Shown here: piece by piece, positions 25,270-33,568 of the stretch
Layout of the letters: each line of letters opens with the position of its first letter
Numbering within the stretch: the first letter of the stretch is position 1
Notes under the pieces: model-generated
Database searches by the model: none
Told to the model about the DNA's origin: nothing
What the model saw: the letters and a program-made list of their open reading frames with translations, nothing else
Translations under genes and position numbers: made by a program
DNA from: Verrucomicrobiales bacterium
GTDB taxonomy: Bacteria; Verrucomicrobiota; Verrucomicrobiia; Verrucomicrobiales; DEV007
Assembly: GCA_024638765.1 (NCBI GenBank)
Contig: JAHEJT010000008.1
Span: 1 to 64,000, forward strand
Reading direction: 5' to 3'
DNA: 64,000 nt

Positions 25270-25824
25270 TCAGATCTTGTCCTCGATACTCCGGACCATG
25301 TTGCGGACGTGGGCGGCCTTGCCGGTCCGCGGCTGAAGAATCACCAGACTGCGCTCGTAACATCCCCAGCGCAATATCTCGATATCCACATGACGCACGC
25401 CCCAGGCCCGCATGGAAGTCATGTTCGGCTTGTAAATGTCAATGGTTTCGGTGCCCACAAGCGCACTGCCGTAATCGTCAACCTCGTAAATGTGTGGCTG
25501 TCCCACGATGCGGAACAAGGTGCCCACCGGGTAAACCGACCAATCTGCGGCGGCACTCCGGACAGTCCCGTATTTGAGCCGGTCGCCGGTGGCGGACTTC
25601 ATGCCATACTTCCAGCTGTCGCGTTCCTGGTGCGTGTAAGCGGTGGTCCGGACAGTCTGAATGGAACGCTTGTGACCATCGGGTACGACGCGTCCCCACC
25701 GGAACATCGATTCTTTGCTCACAGCGTGCGAGGTGGAACGGCCGACGTTCTGGGTGGTCGAACAACTGACCGCTCCCAGAGCGATACAAACGAGAGCGAA
25801 GAGGGCAGCACTGCGAGACATCAT
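25270..25824 (-). CDS. Lipoprotein with 3D (Asp-Asp-Asp) domain
   Basis: A 184-residue protein, taking the ATG pair at 25819-25824 as start because it opens a typical lipoprotein signal (FALVCIALGAVSC, lipobox Cys at 21). The upstream in-frame extension is A+T-rich and less likely. The C-terminal half carries the 3D domain: TTAYTHQE, PVGTLFRIVG, VDDYGSAL and TIDIYKPNM contain the conserved Asp residues of the MltA/RpfB-type double-psi barrel. Such domains usually cleave or bind peptidoglycan glycan strands. It would sit in the outer membrane or periplasm. It lies 134 bp downstream of the AAA+ ATPase gene on the same strand. Confidence 0.78.
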   Translation of the reverse strand: MMSRSAALFALVCIALGAVSCSTTQNVGRSTSHAVSKESMFRWGRVVPDGHKRSIQTVRTTAYTHQERDSWKYGMKSATGDRLKYGTVRSAAADWSVYPVGTLFRIVGQPHIYEVDDYGSALVGTETIDIYKPNMTSMRAWGVRHVDIEILRWGCYERSLVILQPRTGKAAHVRNMVRSIEDKI

Positions 25825-25958
25825 CCTTAAAGCTATCTTAATAATCCGGAGTAAAAAAGCAATTATAGCGAGAGCTGACAAAATTTCTAGAAGAAACTTG
25901 GTGAATCTAATAAACCTTAAAAACCGGCTCTCCGTCAAGACTAAAATTGAGAATGCTT

Positions 25959-27656
25959 TCAATTACGAAACGCATTTGGTATAAAACTCATATCGCTGGC
26001 CTCTTTTACCGCCAATCCGATCTGAAACTCCATCACTTCCCGCGGCACCGGGTTCTGGTATTCCCGCAAACATTCCCCCAGCGCCTCCACCGCCCCCAGG
26101 TCCCGCGTCCTGCTCGCCCGGTAAACCTTCACCGCCAACGACTCCGCCGCCCCCGGCGTGACCCATTCCGGAATCATCCCCGCGATCTCCTCCCCCGCGT
26201 CCACCGGCAAATCCACCTTGAGCTTGCGACAGAGGGCCCGGATCAAGGCGTAACCCTCCTCCGCCGTGGTGGCGGGAAAGAGGGGAATCTTCACGTCCAC
26301 CCGGCCCGGCCTTTTCAAATCGACCTCAATCAGGTCCGGCCGGCTCGAGGCCAGGATCCACAAAACTCGGCCCCGGTTGGCCGTGTCGCTCATCTCCTTG
26401 GCCATCATCGAGTAGACCCGGCCCGAGACGCCGGAATCACCGCTCCCAACATCGCGACTCCCCAGGGCCTGATCCGCCTCGTCGATGAAGACCACGCACC
26501 GTCCCAGCGCCTCGAGTAAACGAAAAATCTTTTCCAGGTTGCCCTCCGTGCTGCCGACCCAGCGGTCCCGAAAATTCTTGAACTTCACCACCGGCACCGC
26601 AGCCTCGCCCGCCAGGCACTCGACCAGGTAAGTCTTGCCAGTCCCCACGGGGCCGCAGAGAAGATACCCCATCGGCATGGCGCGAAGATCGTTCTGTCGC
26701 CACAAGGCGATGTCCTGCCGAAACCACTCCTTGACGGCCTCGTGCCCCACCACGTCATCGAGCGATCGATGCGACTCGATGAACTCGATCAGCCCCTGGC
26801 AGTCTTTCTCCACGAGGTCTTTCTTCAATTCCGCCAAGTCTTCGTGCGACAGTGATTCCCCCGAAAACTCATTGGTCTTGAGGAGACCTTCGACCGAGCT
26901 GAGGGTCGCCCCCGCCAGTTGGCCCGCCGGCTTCTCGAGGGCACCGTCGAATCCCGACAGCGCCGCCGGATACCGCGCCGCCAGATGCTCCAGGGCCGGC
27001 TCGAGGTGGGCGGCAGAGGGCACCGGCACCCGCACCTGACCGACCCGGGGATTGTTCACGATGAGCGGGTGCAGATCATTGAGGTTTTCCGTGATCAGAA
27101 ATGTCGTCAGGTTGTGCTCAAGGAAATGCGTTTCCGTGGCCCAGGAACGCACTACCGAGGCCATGGCATTAAGTTCGTAATTCAAACCGCCGCGCACGGC
27201 CGGCAGCACCAGGTGCGCCGCGCGGACGATAACCGCCACCCCCACGCGCCGGTGAGTTTCGTCTTCGTCCGCTCCCTCTTCCTCCGCTCCGCCGGCTCCG
27301 GTGGTCCGGCCCAGGTTGCAACAATACCGCAGGTAATGGCTGATATAGGCGATGGCTTCCTGAGGCTGGCGAGGCATCGCACTTCCCGAGCGAGAGGAAG
27401 GCCACTGGGAAAAAATCTTTTCCCCCGCCGCATTCACCCGGAGTCCTTCACCGAGATCGTACGTAAGAATGACATCGAATTTTTCGAGCTGCTCCTCCCG
27501 GAGATAATCCAGGAGGCTGCCGAGCCGCGCCTCATCGCCTTTCCTCCAGAAGAGGCGGTCGTTGACGTTCCCGCTGAGGATGAACTGATTGGCGGCGCCA
27601 CTCAGATACAACGTCCGGATTTCCTCCGACCACTCCGGCACTACCGCGGAACTCAT
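25959..27656 (-). CDS. AAA+ ATPase paired with PspA
   Basis: A 565-residue protein with a degenerate alpha/beta N-terminal domain (about 1-215; LYLSGAANQFILSGNVND), a helical linker (about 255-320) and a classic-clade AAA+ module: Walker A GPVGTGKT (335-342), pore loop with aromatic residue in RWVGSTEGN (365-373), Walker B VVFIDEAD (388-395), sensor 1 ILASSRPD and Arg finger candidates in LKRPGRVD (448-454). The C-terminal helical lid follows. The pore loop resembles Vps4/katanin/FtsH-type unfoldases. It lies 43 bp after pspA on the same strand, so the two very likely form an operon. Its role in remodelling PspA assemblies is inference. Confidence 0.87.
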   Translation of the reverse strand: MSSAVVPEWSEEIRTLYLSGAANQFILSGNVNDRLFWRKGDEARLGSLLDYLREEQLEKFDVILTYDLGEGLRVNAAGEKIFSQWPSSRSGSAMPRQPQEAIAYISHYLRYCCNLGRTTGAGGAEEEGADEDETHRRVGVAVIVRAAHLVLPAVRGGLNYELNAMASVVRSWATETHFLEHNLTTFLITENLNDLHPLIVNNPRVGQVRVPVPSAAHLEPALEHLAARYPAALSGFDGALEKPAGQLAGATLSSVEGLLKTNEFSGESLSHEDLAELKKDLVEKDCQGLIEFIESHRSLDDVVGHEAVKEWFRQDIALWRQNDLRAMPMGYLLCGPVGTGKTYLVECLAGEAAVPVVKFKNFRDRWVGSTEGNLEKIFRLLEALGRCVVFIDEADQALGSRDVGSGDSGVSGRVYSMMAKEMSDTANRGRVLWILASSRPDLIEVDLKRPGRVDVKIPLFPATTAEEGYALIRALCRKLKVDLPVDAGEEIAGMIPEWVTPGAAESLAVKVYRASRTRDLGAVEALGECLREYQNPVPREVMEFQIGLAVKEASDMSFIPNAFRN

Positions 27657-27699
27657 GGGGATTCAGGAGGGCACCACCCTCCGGGGAAACCGGCTCGCT

Positions 27700-28443
27700 C
27701 TACATGGTCTTGACCGGGCCCTCGTCCGCGACGTCCTCCTCGCCGCCTCCACCGCCCTCGGAGTCGAGCATGAGGCCTTCTTCAGCCGCAAAATCCGCCA
27801 AGGCCAGGTCTTCCATGGCCTTCTGCTCGGCTTCCATCTCCGAAATTTCCCCCATGTCCAGGGTATCGCGCGCCACCCGGGCGCGGCCTGCGGCTTTCTC
27901 GCGCTCCGATTCCACCATTTCCTCCAGCCGGTGCAAGGTGTCTCCGGAACCGCCGATCTCGGTGATCATGCCCGCGGCCATTTCGTTGAGCTCGGCCAGG
28001 GCGCTCTTCACTTTCATGTCCTGAATATTCCGCCGGAGCGCTTCCATCTTTTCGCGCGCCGCGGTCACGCTGACGTCGCGCGCCTTGAGCAATTCCTTGT
28101 AAGTGGTTTCCGCCTCCCCAAGCTGCTTGGCATTCTCCGAGTGCTCGCGCTTGATGGTCTGAAGCCGCAACGCATATCTGCCCGCGGCCTCGCGGTTGCC
28201 GGCCTTGAGGTGGGCCGCGGCCTTGGCGCGCAGTTCCCGCTCTTCTCCTTCGAGCTTCTTGACCTGCGACATCAGTCGCTCGCAAAGCCCGGCGTGTGCC
28301 GCCAGCCCCTTGTTGTATTCGGATATCTGCTTGCGCAGGTTTTCGCGCTCCACCTCCAGAAGCGCCTCGGGATTTTTCTTTTCCAGCCCGGACACAAACA
28401 GACCAAAAAACCCCCGAATCAAATTCCCTAATCGCTTGAACAT
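27700..28443 (-). CDS. pspA: PspA/IM30 family protein
   Basis: A 247-residue, almost wholly helical protein. The N-terminal amphipathic helix MFKRLGNLIRGFFGLF precedes long coiled-coil helices (about 20-190) typical of PspA/Vipp1, which are structural relatives of ESCRT-III. The C-terminus is acidic and Gly-rich (about 215-247). The ATG at 28441-28443 is used because it begins the amphipathic helix; upstream codons in frame are low complexity. PspA proteins oligomerise on membranes under envelope stress and can remodel bilayers. The next gene encodes an AAA+ ATPase. No PspF, PspB or PspC is seen nearby. Confidence 0.9.
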   Translation of the reverse strand: MFKRLGNLIRGFFGLFVSGLEKKNPEALLEVERENLRKQISEYNKGLAAHAGLCERLMSQVKKLEGEERELRAKAAAHLKAGNREAAGRYALRLQTIKREHSENAKQLGEAETTYKELLKARDVSVTAAREKMEALRRNIQDMKVKSALAELNEMAAGMITEIGGSGDTLHRLEEMVESEREKAAGRARVARDTLDMGEISEMEAEQKAMEDLALADFAAEEGLMLDSEGGGGGEEDVADEGPVKTM

Positions 28444-28635
28444 ATTGCTTGGATCTTTCTTCCAGTTTGACTCCTCCACAGGAAATGTGAACGAAAAGGA
28501 CGGGGAGCGCGACCCTAAACTTGAAACTCCGCGCCCCCTCCAAAGGACACCAGGAGGGCCGGACACGATCAGATTCCAGCGGTGTGCAGAAAGGCGTTGC
28601 CCCAGGGAACGACTCCCGTTTATATAGATCCCGGA

Positions 28636-29511
28636 ATGTCACCATCCGCCGTCGCCGGCCTCAGGGCGCTGAAATCTCATCTCCTCGAACTTCAGGCCAA
28701 GGGCCGGACGCACATTCAGTTCAGCGAGGAGACAAGACTTACCCTGGCTTCCTTACCGGGCCGCGCAAAGACCGCGCCCGCCCGTCCCGCCGCCGTGGTC
28801 GCGGAAACCACACCGGTCCGCCCAGCGCCCGCGACCGCTTCGCCGCCCGCACAACATGCCAGCCCCGGCGGCATCGTCCCCGAGGGCGCAACCAAGACTG
28901 AAAAGCTCGATTACCTCCGAAACCTGGTCGCCCACTGCGAGCGCAGCGGCGCACTCGAATCCCTGCGCGACACCATGGTCTTCGCGGTGGGCAATCCGGA
29001 CGCCGATCTCATGTTCGTCGGGGAAGCACCCGGCGCCGACGAAGAAGCTCAGGGCGAGCCCTTCGTGGGTAAAGCAGGTCAATTACTCACAAAGATCATT
29101 CAGGCAATGGGATTGAAACGCGAGGATGTCTATATCTCAAACATCGTCAAATACCGGCCCGCCATGCCCGACCAGGGATACGGAAACCGGAAACCAACCT
29201 CCCCGGAAATGGAGGCCTGCCTGCCTTATGTGCTCGCCGAAATCGACGTGGTCCAACCGAAAGCCGTCGTCGCCCTGGGCGCCACCGCCGCCGAAGGCCT
29301 CCTCGGATTGACGGAATCCGTCGGCCGGATGCGCGCCCATTTCCACGAGCTCGCAGGCATCCCGGTCATGGTGACCTACCACCCCTCTTACCTGCTTCGC
29401 AACGGCGCCATCAGTGAGAAACGCAAGGTCTGGGAAGATATGCTCCTGGTGATGGAGAAGCTCGGCATCCCGATTTCAGAGAAGCAACAGGCCTTCTTCT
29501 TGAAGAAGTAG
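28636..29511 (+). CDS. Uracil-DNA glycosylase, family 4-like
   Basis: A 291-residue UDG-superfamily protein. The uracil pocket motif GEAPGADEEAQG, the FVGKAGQLL helix, SNIVKYRP with the catalytic-region Asn and the HPSYLLR motif identify family 4. An N-terminal 90-residue Ala/Pro-rich extension precedes the domain. Two of the four usual iron-sulfur cysteines are replaced: VKCRP is VKYRP, and the N-terminal C-x2-C has only one Cys (AHCERS). The EAC cysteine remains. The ATG at 28636 is chosen; an in-frame GTG at 28582 would add 18 residues. Neither has a strong ribosome binding site. It is convergent with ftsZ. Confidence 0.88.
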   Translation: MSPSAVAGLRALKSHLLELQAKGRTHIQFSEETRLTLASLPGRAKTAPARPAAVVAETTPVRPAPATASPPAQHASPGGIVPEGATKTEKLDYLRNLVAHCERSGALESLRDTMVFAVGNPDADLMFVGEAPGADEEAQGEPFVGKAGQLLTKIIQAMGLKREDVYISNIVKYRPAMPDQGYGNRKPTSPEMEACLPYVLAEIDVVQPKAVVALGATAAEGLLGLTESVGRMRAHFHELAGIPVMVTYHPSYLLRNGAISEKRKVWEDMLLVMEKLGIPISEKQQAFFLKK

Positions 29512-29667
29512 CCTCCGAGAGGGCGTCGCGGCCCGTGCTCCAGGCTGTCCGGCGGGTTGCCACCCCCCCCTACCATTACGCAGATAATCCCCGCTTCGTG
29601 AGTAAACCCGACGCTCCGCGGCGGGCTTTCTGGGGCTAACCCCGTCGAGGAGCGCCGGGACTACTTC

Positions 29668-31077
29668 CTACTCGCGGTCTCTCAGGAAAGTCGGCACATC
29701 GAGATCCTCGCCATCGATAATGGTGGGTTCGCTTTTCTCAAAGCGCCCGCGCGCCCCGGGATTGAGCTTGAGCTCCTGCTGAGAAGCCTTCCGCTTGGCA
29801 GCTGCGGCCACCGCGACGGCTTCTTCTTCCGTTGGCTCCACGTCCACGACAACTTCCTCACTCGGCGAATCAGCCGCTTCCTTCAAAACCGGAAGCGACA
29901 CCGGCTCCTGCGCTTGCTCGGCGTCTTCGACCGTGACCGGTGCTTCGACTTCAATCTGTTCTTCCGGCGGCGGCGCGGCGACACGGGCGGGAGCCACTTC
30001 CTCCTCCTGCGCATCGGCGGCCGGCACGGATGCAGACGCGGCGGCTGCAGTCGGCTCCGCGTCGGATTCTTCGGCCTCCTCTTCCTCCAGCCGTCTCATC
30101 GCCATGCGCGGCAGCGAAGTAATCAGCGTGATGCCGATGTCATCGCCCATGGTGGTATCCGTGGAAGTGCCGAAGAAAATCTGGGCGTCGTCACGCAGCG
30201 TTTTTCCGAGCTCTTTCATGAGCAGCTCCACTTCGAAAAGAGTGAGCGTTTCTCCGCCGCAAATATGAACCAGGACGTTGGATGCCTGGGCAAGTTGCCC
30301 GCGATCGAGGAGCGGGCTCTTGAGAGCGTCCCGGATGGCGGCCTGGGCGCGGTTATCACCCTTGGCGCGGCCGTATCCGAAGAGGCAGCGTGAATCGGTG
30401 TTGCGCAGGGCGCTGATCAAGTCATCGAGGCCGATGTGGATCAATCCCGTCTTGGTCACCAGTTGGGTCACCGCGCGCACGCTCTGGCTGATAATTTTGT
30501 CCGCGGCAGCAAATGCTTTCTGAATGCCCTCCTTCGCGAGGATAAGTTCACCCATACGGTCATTTTCAAAGATAATCGTCGCGTTGGCGGAGGTGCCCAG
30601 TTGCTCCAGCGCGGTTTGCGCCTGCTCGAGCCTGCGCCGCCCCTCGAAGGAAAACGGAAAGGTCGCAAAGACAACCACGAAAGCGCCTTCCTGCTCGGCG
30701 ATGCGCGCCACCACCGGAGCGGCGCCGCTGCCGGTCCCACCGCCCAAACCCACGCAAATAAATATCATCGACTGCCCTTTGACAGCCTCCCGGATCTCGT
30801 CGGCAGCTTCCATGGCCGCTTCTCGTCCCAGTTCCGGATCGCCCCCGGCGCCCAGACCTTTGGTTAACTCTCTGCCCAGCTGAACCTTCTTACTGGAGAC
30901 CGAAGTGGAGAGAGCCCGGACATCCGTGTTCATGGAAAGGAGATCCGCTTCTTCCATGCCTTCCAGGGCGATGCGGTCCAGCGAATTGGCGCCGGCCCCT
31001 CCGATTCCAAAAACACGCACGGAAAATTCACTTCCGTTCGCCAGATCTTTCTGCGTTGAGGTCTTGTATTCAATCAT
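29668..31077 (-). CDS. ftsZ: Cell division protein FtsZ
   Basis: A 469-residue tubulin-like GTPase forming the division ring. The GTP-binding signature GGGTGSG is at 112-118, and the SMNTDVRAL and PFSFEG segments are conserved. The T7 catalytic loop that should read N-x-D-x-x-D is H214-I-G216-L-D-D219 (HIGLDD), confirmed in the DNA at 30421-30450: the Asn and the first Asp are lost, the second Asp is kept. A long acidic Ala/Val/Glu-rich linker (about 335-445) ends in the C-terminal peptide DLDVPTFLRDRE, which should bind FtsA. It is the last dcw gene, with 158 bp between ftsA and ftsZ that may hold a promoter. Confidence 0.97.
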   Translation of the reverse strand: MIEYKTSTQKDLANGSEFSVRVFGIGGAGANSLDRIALEGMEEADLLSMNTDVRALSTSVSSKKVQLGRELTKGLGAGGDPELGREAAMEAADEIREAVKGQSMIFICVGLGGGTGSGAAPVVARIAEQEGAFVVVFATFPFSFEGRRRLEQAQTALEQLGTSANATIIFENDRMGELILAKEGIQKAFAAADKIISQSVRAVTQLVTKTGLIHIGLDDLISALRNTDSRCLFGYGRAKGDNRAQAAIRDALKSPLLDRGQLAQASNVLVHICGGETLTLFEVELLMKELGKTLRDDAQIFFGTSTDTTMGDDIGITLITSLPRMAMRRLEEEEAEESDAEPTAAAASASVPAADAQEEEVAPARVAAPPPEEQIEVEAPVTVEDAEQAQEPVSLPVLKEAADSPSEEVVVDVEPTEEEAVAVAAAAKRKASQQELKLNPGARGRFEKSEPTIIDGEDLDVPTFLRDRE

Positions 31078-31235
31078 CTCTGAGTTCCTATTATGTTTGG
31101 TCTGTCGATTGGATTTTGTTTCCGGGCAAATAAAATGGGGGGAGACCGCTTCAGCGGGCGGGCGAACCGGGGTAATCCAGTGGAAATACCGGTGGCCGCC
31201 TCCAGCCCGCAGGCATCGGTGCGTCGCCTATTCGA

Positions 31236-32465
31236 TCAGAAGATTGCGCGGGATACACCAAAAAACTCCGTGAATTTTCGGCCAATTCGCCCGAGCACCG
31301 GGCCGGAAGGACGCTCGGTTTCGAGAACTTGCGCATACCGGATCAATCCGATGGGAGTGGCATACTGAGGGTTCTCGAAGGTCGCAGTCAGCCCGCTGAT
31401 GGGGGTGGAATTGGCTCGGTGGACAGGCATCCCGTAAACCTCTTCCGCCAGCCGGTCGAATCCATTGAGCAAGCTGCAGCCACCGGTCAGAAAGATACCG
31501 GCTCCGACCTGATCCAGGTTCCCCGCATCGTCCAATTTATTCTTCACCAACTCCAGGATCTCCCGCGCACGCACGTTGATGATTTCATTGAGCAGGGCCC
31601 GCTCGATGGGCTTCCCGACAAATCGGGTATCGTCAGAGAGATCAATGGTCTCGCCGGGCTCCGCTTCCCCGATCATGGCGTTACCCTCTTCAATTTTCAG
31701 CTTCTCCGCTTTAGCCAGGGGAATCTTGAGCACGATGGAAAGATCATTGGTGATGTGATCGCCACCGACTCCGATACAACCTGAGGCGGTCACGGCCCCG
31801 TCATTGTAAAGCACGTAATCCGCTGTGCCTCCGCCGACGTCGATAACTACGGCGCCGCGTTTCTTGGCTTCCTGGTTGAGCACGACCTGGGCCGACGCTA
31901 TCGCGCTGACGACGACATCCTCCACCTCCAGCGGAATCTCGCGAACACACCGGATCGTATTCTGAATCCGTGTCCGGATCCCGTGGATGATATGATAGTC
32001 CGCTTCAAGTTTTCGTCCGAGCATGCCCACGGGATCGAGCACCTTTTCCTGGCCGTCGACGTAATAATGCTGAATGATGCTGTGAAGAAACGCGTTCTGT
32101 TGAGGAATGGAGACATCCCGCGCGATTTCTTTTACCTCCTCCAGATCCTCTTCCGTGATCTCATTCTGGTCGTCTGGAATCCGGATACACCCGCGGTTAT
32201 TCACGCTCTCGATATGCGCTCCGGTGATGCTCAGGAAAACATTGCGCACCATGACGTCGCTGCGATCCTCCGCCCGCACCAGCGCATCGTGCAAACAAGT
32301 TTGTGCCGTCCCGAAGTCGACAATCTCCCCCTTGCGCACGCCCCGCGACGGCGCCTGACCCACACCCAGGATTTTAATGGCGCCGTCGCCTTTGACCTCC
32401 CCCACGACGACGCAGATTTTCGAAGTTCCTATTTCCAGGCCAACGTAAATATTCGATCGTGACAT
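31236..32465 (-). CDS. ftsA: Cell division protein FtsA
   Basis: A 409-residue actin-fold protein tethering FtsZ to the membrane. The phosphate 1 motif GLEIGTSKI, the phosphate 2 motif VIDVGGGTADY and the adenosine motif FLTGGCSLLNG are present. The 1C domain (about 85-165) characteristic of FtsA is inserted after the first motif. A C-terminal amphipathic helix (VLGRIGRKFTEFFGV) provides membrane binding. The TATA-box-like order ftsQ-ftsA-ftsZ is the standard dcw arrangement. The gap to ftsQ is 47 bp. Confidence 0.97.
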   Translation of the reverse strand: MSRSNIYVGLEIGTSKICVVVGEVKGDGAIKILGVGQAPSRGVRKGEIVDFGTAQTCLHDALVRAEDRSDVMVRNVFLSITGAHIESVNNRGCIRIPDDQNEITEEDLEEVKEIARDVSIPQQNAFLHSIIQHYYVDGQEKVLDPVGMLGRKLEADYHIIHGIRTRIQNTIRCVREIPLEVEDVVVSAIASAQVVLNQEAKKRGAVVIDVGGGTADYVLYNDGAVTASGCIGVGGDHITNDLSIVLKIPLAKAEKLKIEEGNAMIGEAEPGETIDLSDDTRFVGKPIERALLNEIINVRAREILELVKNKLDDAGNLDQVGAGIFLTGGCSLLNGFDRLAEEVYGMPVHRANSTPISGLTATFENPQYATPIGLIRYAQVLETERPSGPVLGRIGRKFTEFFGVSRAIF

Positions 32466-32512
32466 ACTGCGTCGTTACTCAAATCGTGAACAAATAACTT
32501 CTGCCGCCGGTC

Positions 32513-33550
32513 TCATCCTCGACTCAAAATACTTCGAATAGCATCAAGGTGTCGCTCCGCCTCGCCGCTTCCAGGGTCGGTCGAAGCAGGCTGCCGGTAC
32601 ACCGGCTGGGCCTCCTGGCGCAGAGATTCTACGCCATCAGCCGGAAAATTGAAATACGTAATCGGGATATTCTTGCGCGCCATCAGGTTGAGAGTCGCCA
32701 TCTGGCGATTCTGGGCAAGGGTGTGGGCCATGATCAACTTCAAATCCTGGAGCTGCGCCCCGATATCCTGCATCCCGAAGGTCACCTCCGCGTCGCTGTT
32801 GTAAGTCGCTTTCATGGAATACTCATTGCGCAATTCCACCTCCACGATCTCCAATTGCTCCTCAAAGAAGATCTCGTTGCTCCGCCCAATCAGGTCCAGC
32901 GCGCGAATCACCTGCTCTGACTCAATGCGCGCGCCGGGCTTGACACGCGCCAGGCTGCGCACCCGGACCACCGGCAGCGCGAGGTATCGGCGCAGCAGCG
33001 CCTCGCAAGGCAACACCGCTCCATCGATATCCAGAAGAAATCCCCGATGCGATGTCTGTGAGCGAATCCCCAGCGCCGGACATTCGAGCCATGCCATCGG
33101 GAACCGCTCGAAGATCCGGATCTTGAGCTGGTTCGGCAACTGTCTCGTGACTTCCACCGACTCCACCTGCGCCAGGTTCCCAAGACGCGCCCGGACATCC
33201 TCGATATCAATGCTCAGCAGGTTCATGCCTTCCGTGATACCCGCTTCCCCCACGATGCGCTGGTAATCCAGTCCCCCGTTGCTCTCGACCTGGAGATCAG
33301 TTAAGGAGAACTCGACGTTTTCGTAAAATGTCTTTTCATAAATCCATCGCGCGCAAATCCCCAACGCGATCACTGATGCCGCCACCAGCACGGACTTGAA
33401 CACCCAGCGTACCACCGCCACCCGCCGCAACCTGGTCTCGGCCTTCGAACGCATCCTCACGTCCAACTGTTGAAGCTTCTTGTTGCGGGCAGGCTGATGC
33501 TGGACGCGGTGATTCGGGTTCCGCCGTTTCGTATTCGAGCTGTTTTTCAT
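32513..33550 (-). CDS. ftsQ: Cell division protein FtsQ/DivIB
   Basis: A 345-residue bitopic divisome protein. A very basic cytosolic leader (1-47) precedes one membrane segment (about 48-66, WVFKSVLVAASVIALGIC) and a POTRA domain (about 82-150; EGMNLLSIDI and VTRQLPNQLKIRIFERFPMAWL). The beta domain follows and ends with a low-complexity tail. FtsQ links the FtsL/B module to FtsK and the rest of the divisome. The leader is longer than in E. coli. It lies 18 bp after ddl. Confidence 0.92.
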   Translation of the reverse strand: MKNSSNTKRRNPNHRVQHQPARNKKLQQLDVRMRSKAETRLRRVAVVRWVFKSVLVAASVIALGICARWIYEKTFYENVEFSLTDLQVESNGGLDYQRIVGEAGITEGMNLLSIDIEDVRARLGNLAQVESVEVTRQLPNQLKIRIFERFPMAWLECPALGIRSQTSHRGFLLDIDGAVLPCEALLRRYLALPVVRVRSLARVKPGARIESEQVIRALDLIGRSNEIFFEEQLEIVEVELRNEYSMKATYNSDAEVTFGMQDIGAQLQDLKLIMAHTLAQNRQMATLNLMARKNIPITYFNFPADGVESLRQEAQPVYRQPASTDPGSGEAERHLDAIRSILSRG

Positions 33551-33568
33551 GTCTTTCTTTTCCCTCTC

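Noticed and set aside
29612-29654. Possible bidirectional terminator between the UDG gene and ftsZ
   Set aside because: Only a 6-bp outer stem with a long loop and no T tract; too weak to list as a feature.
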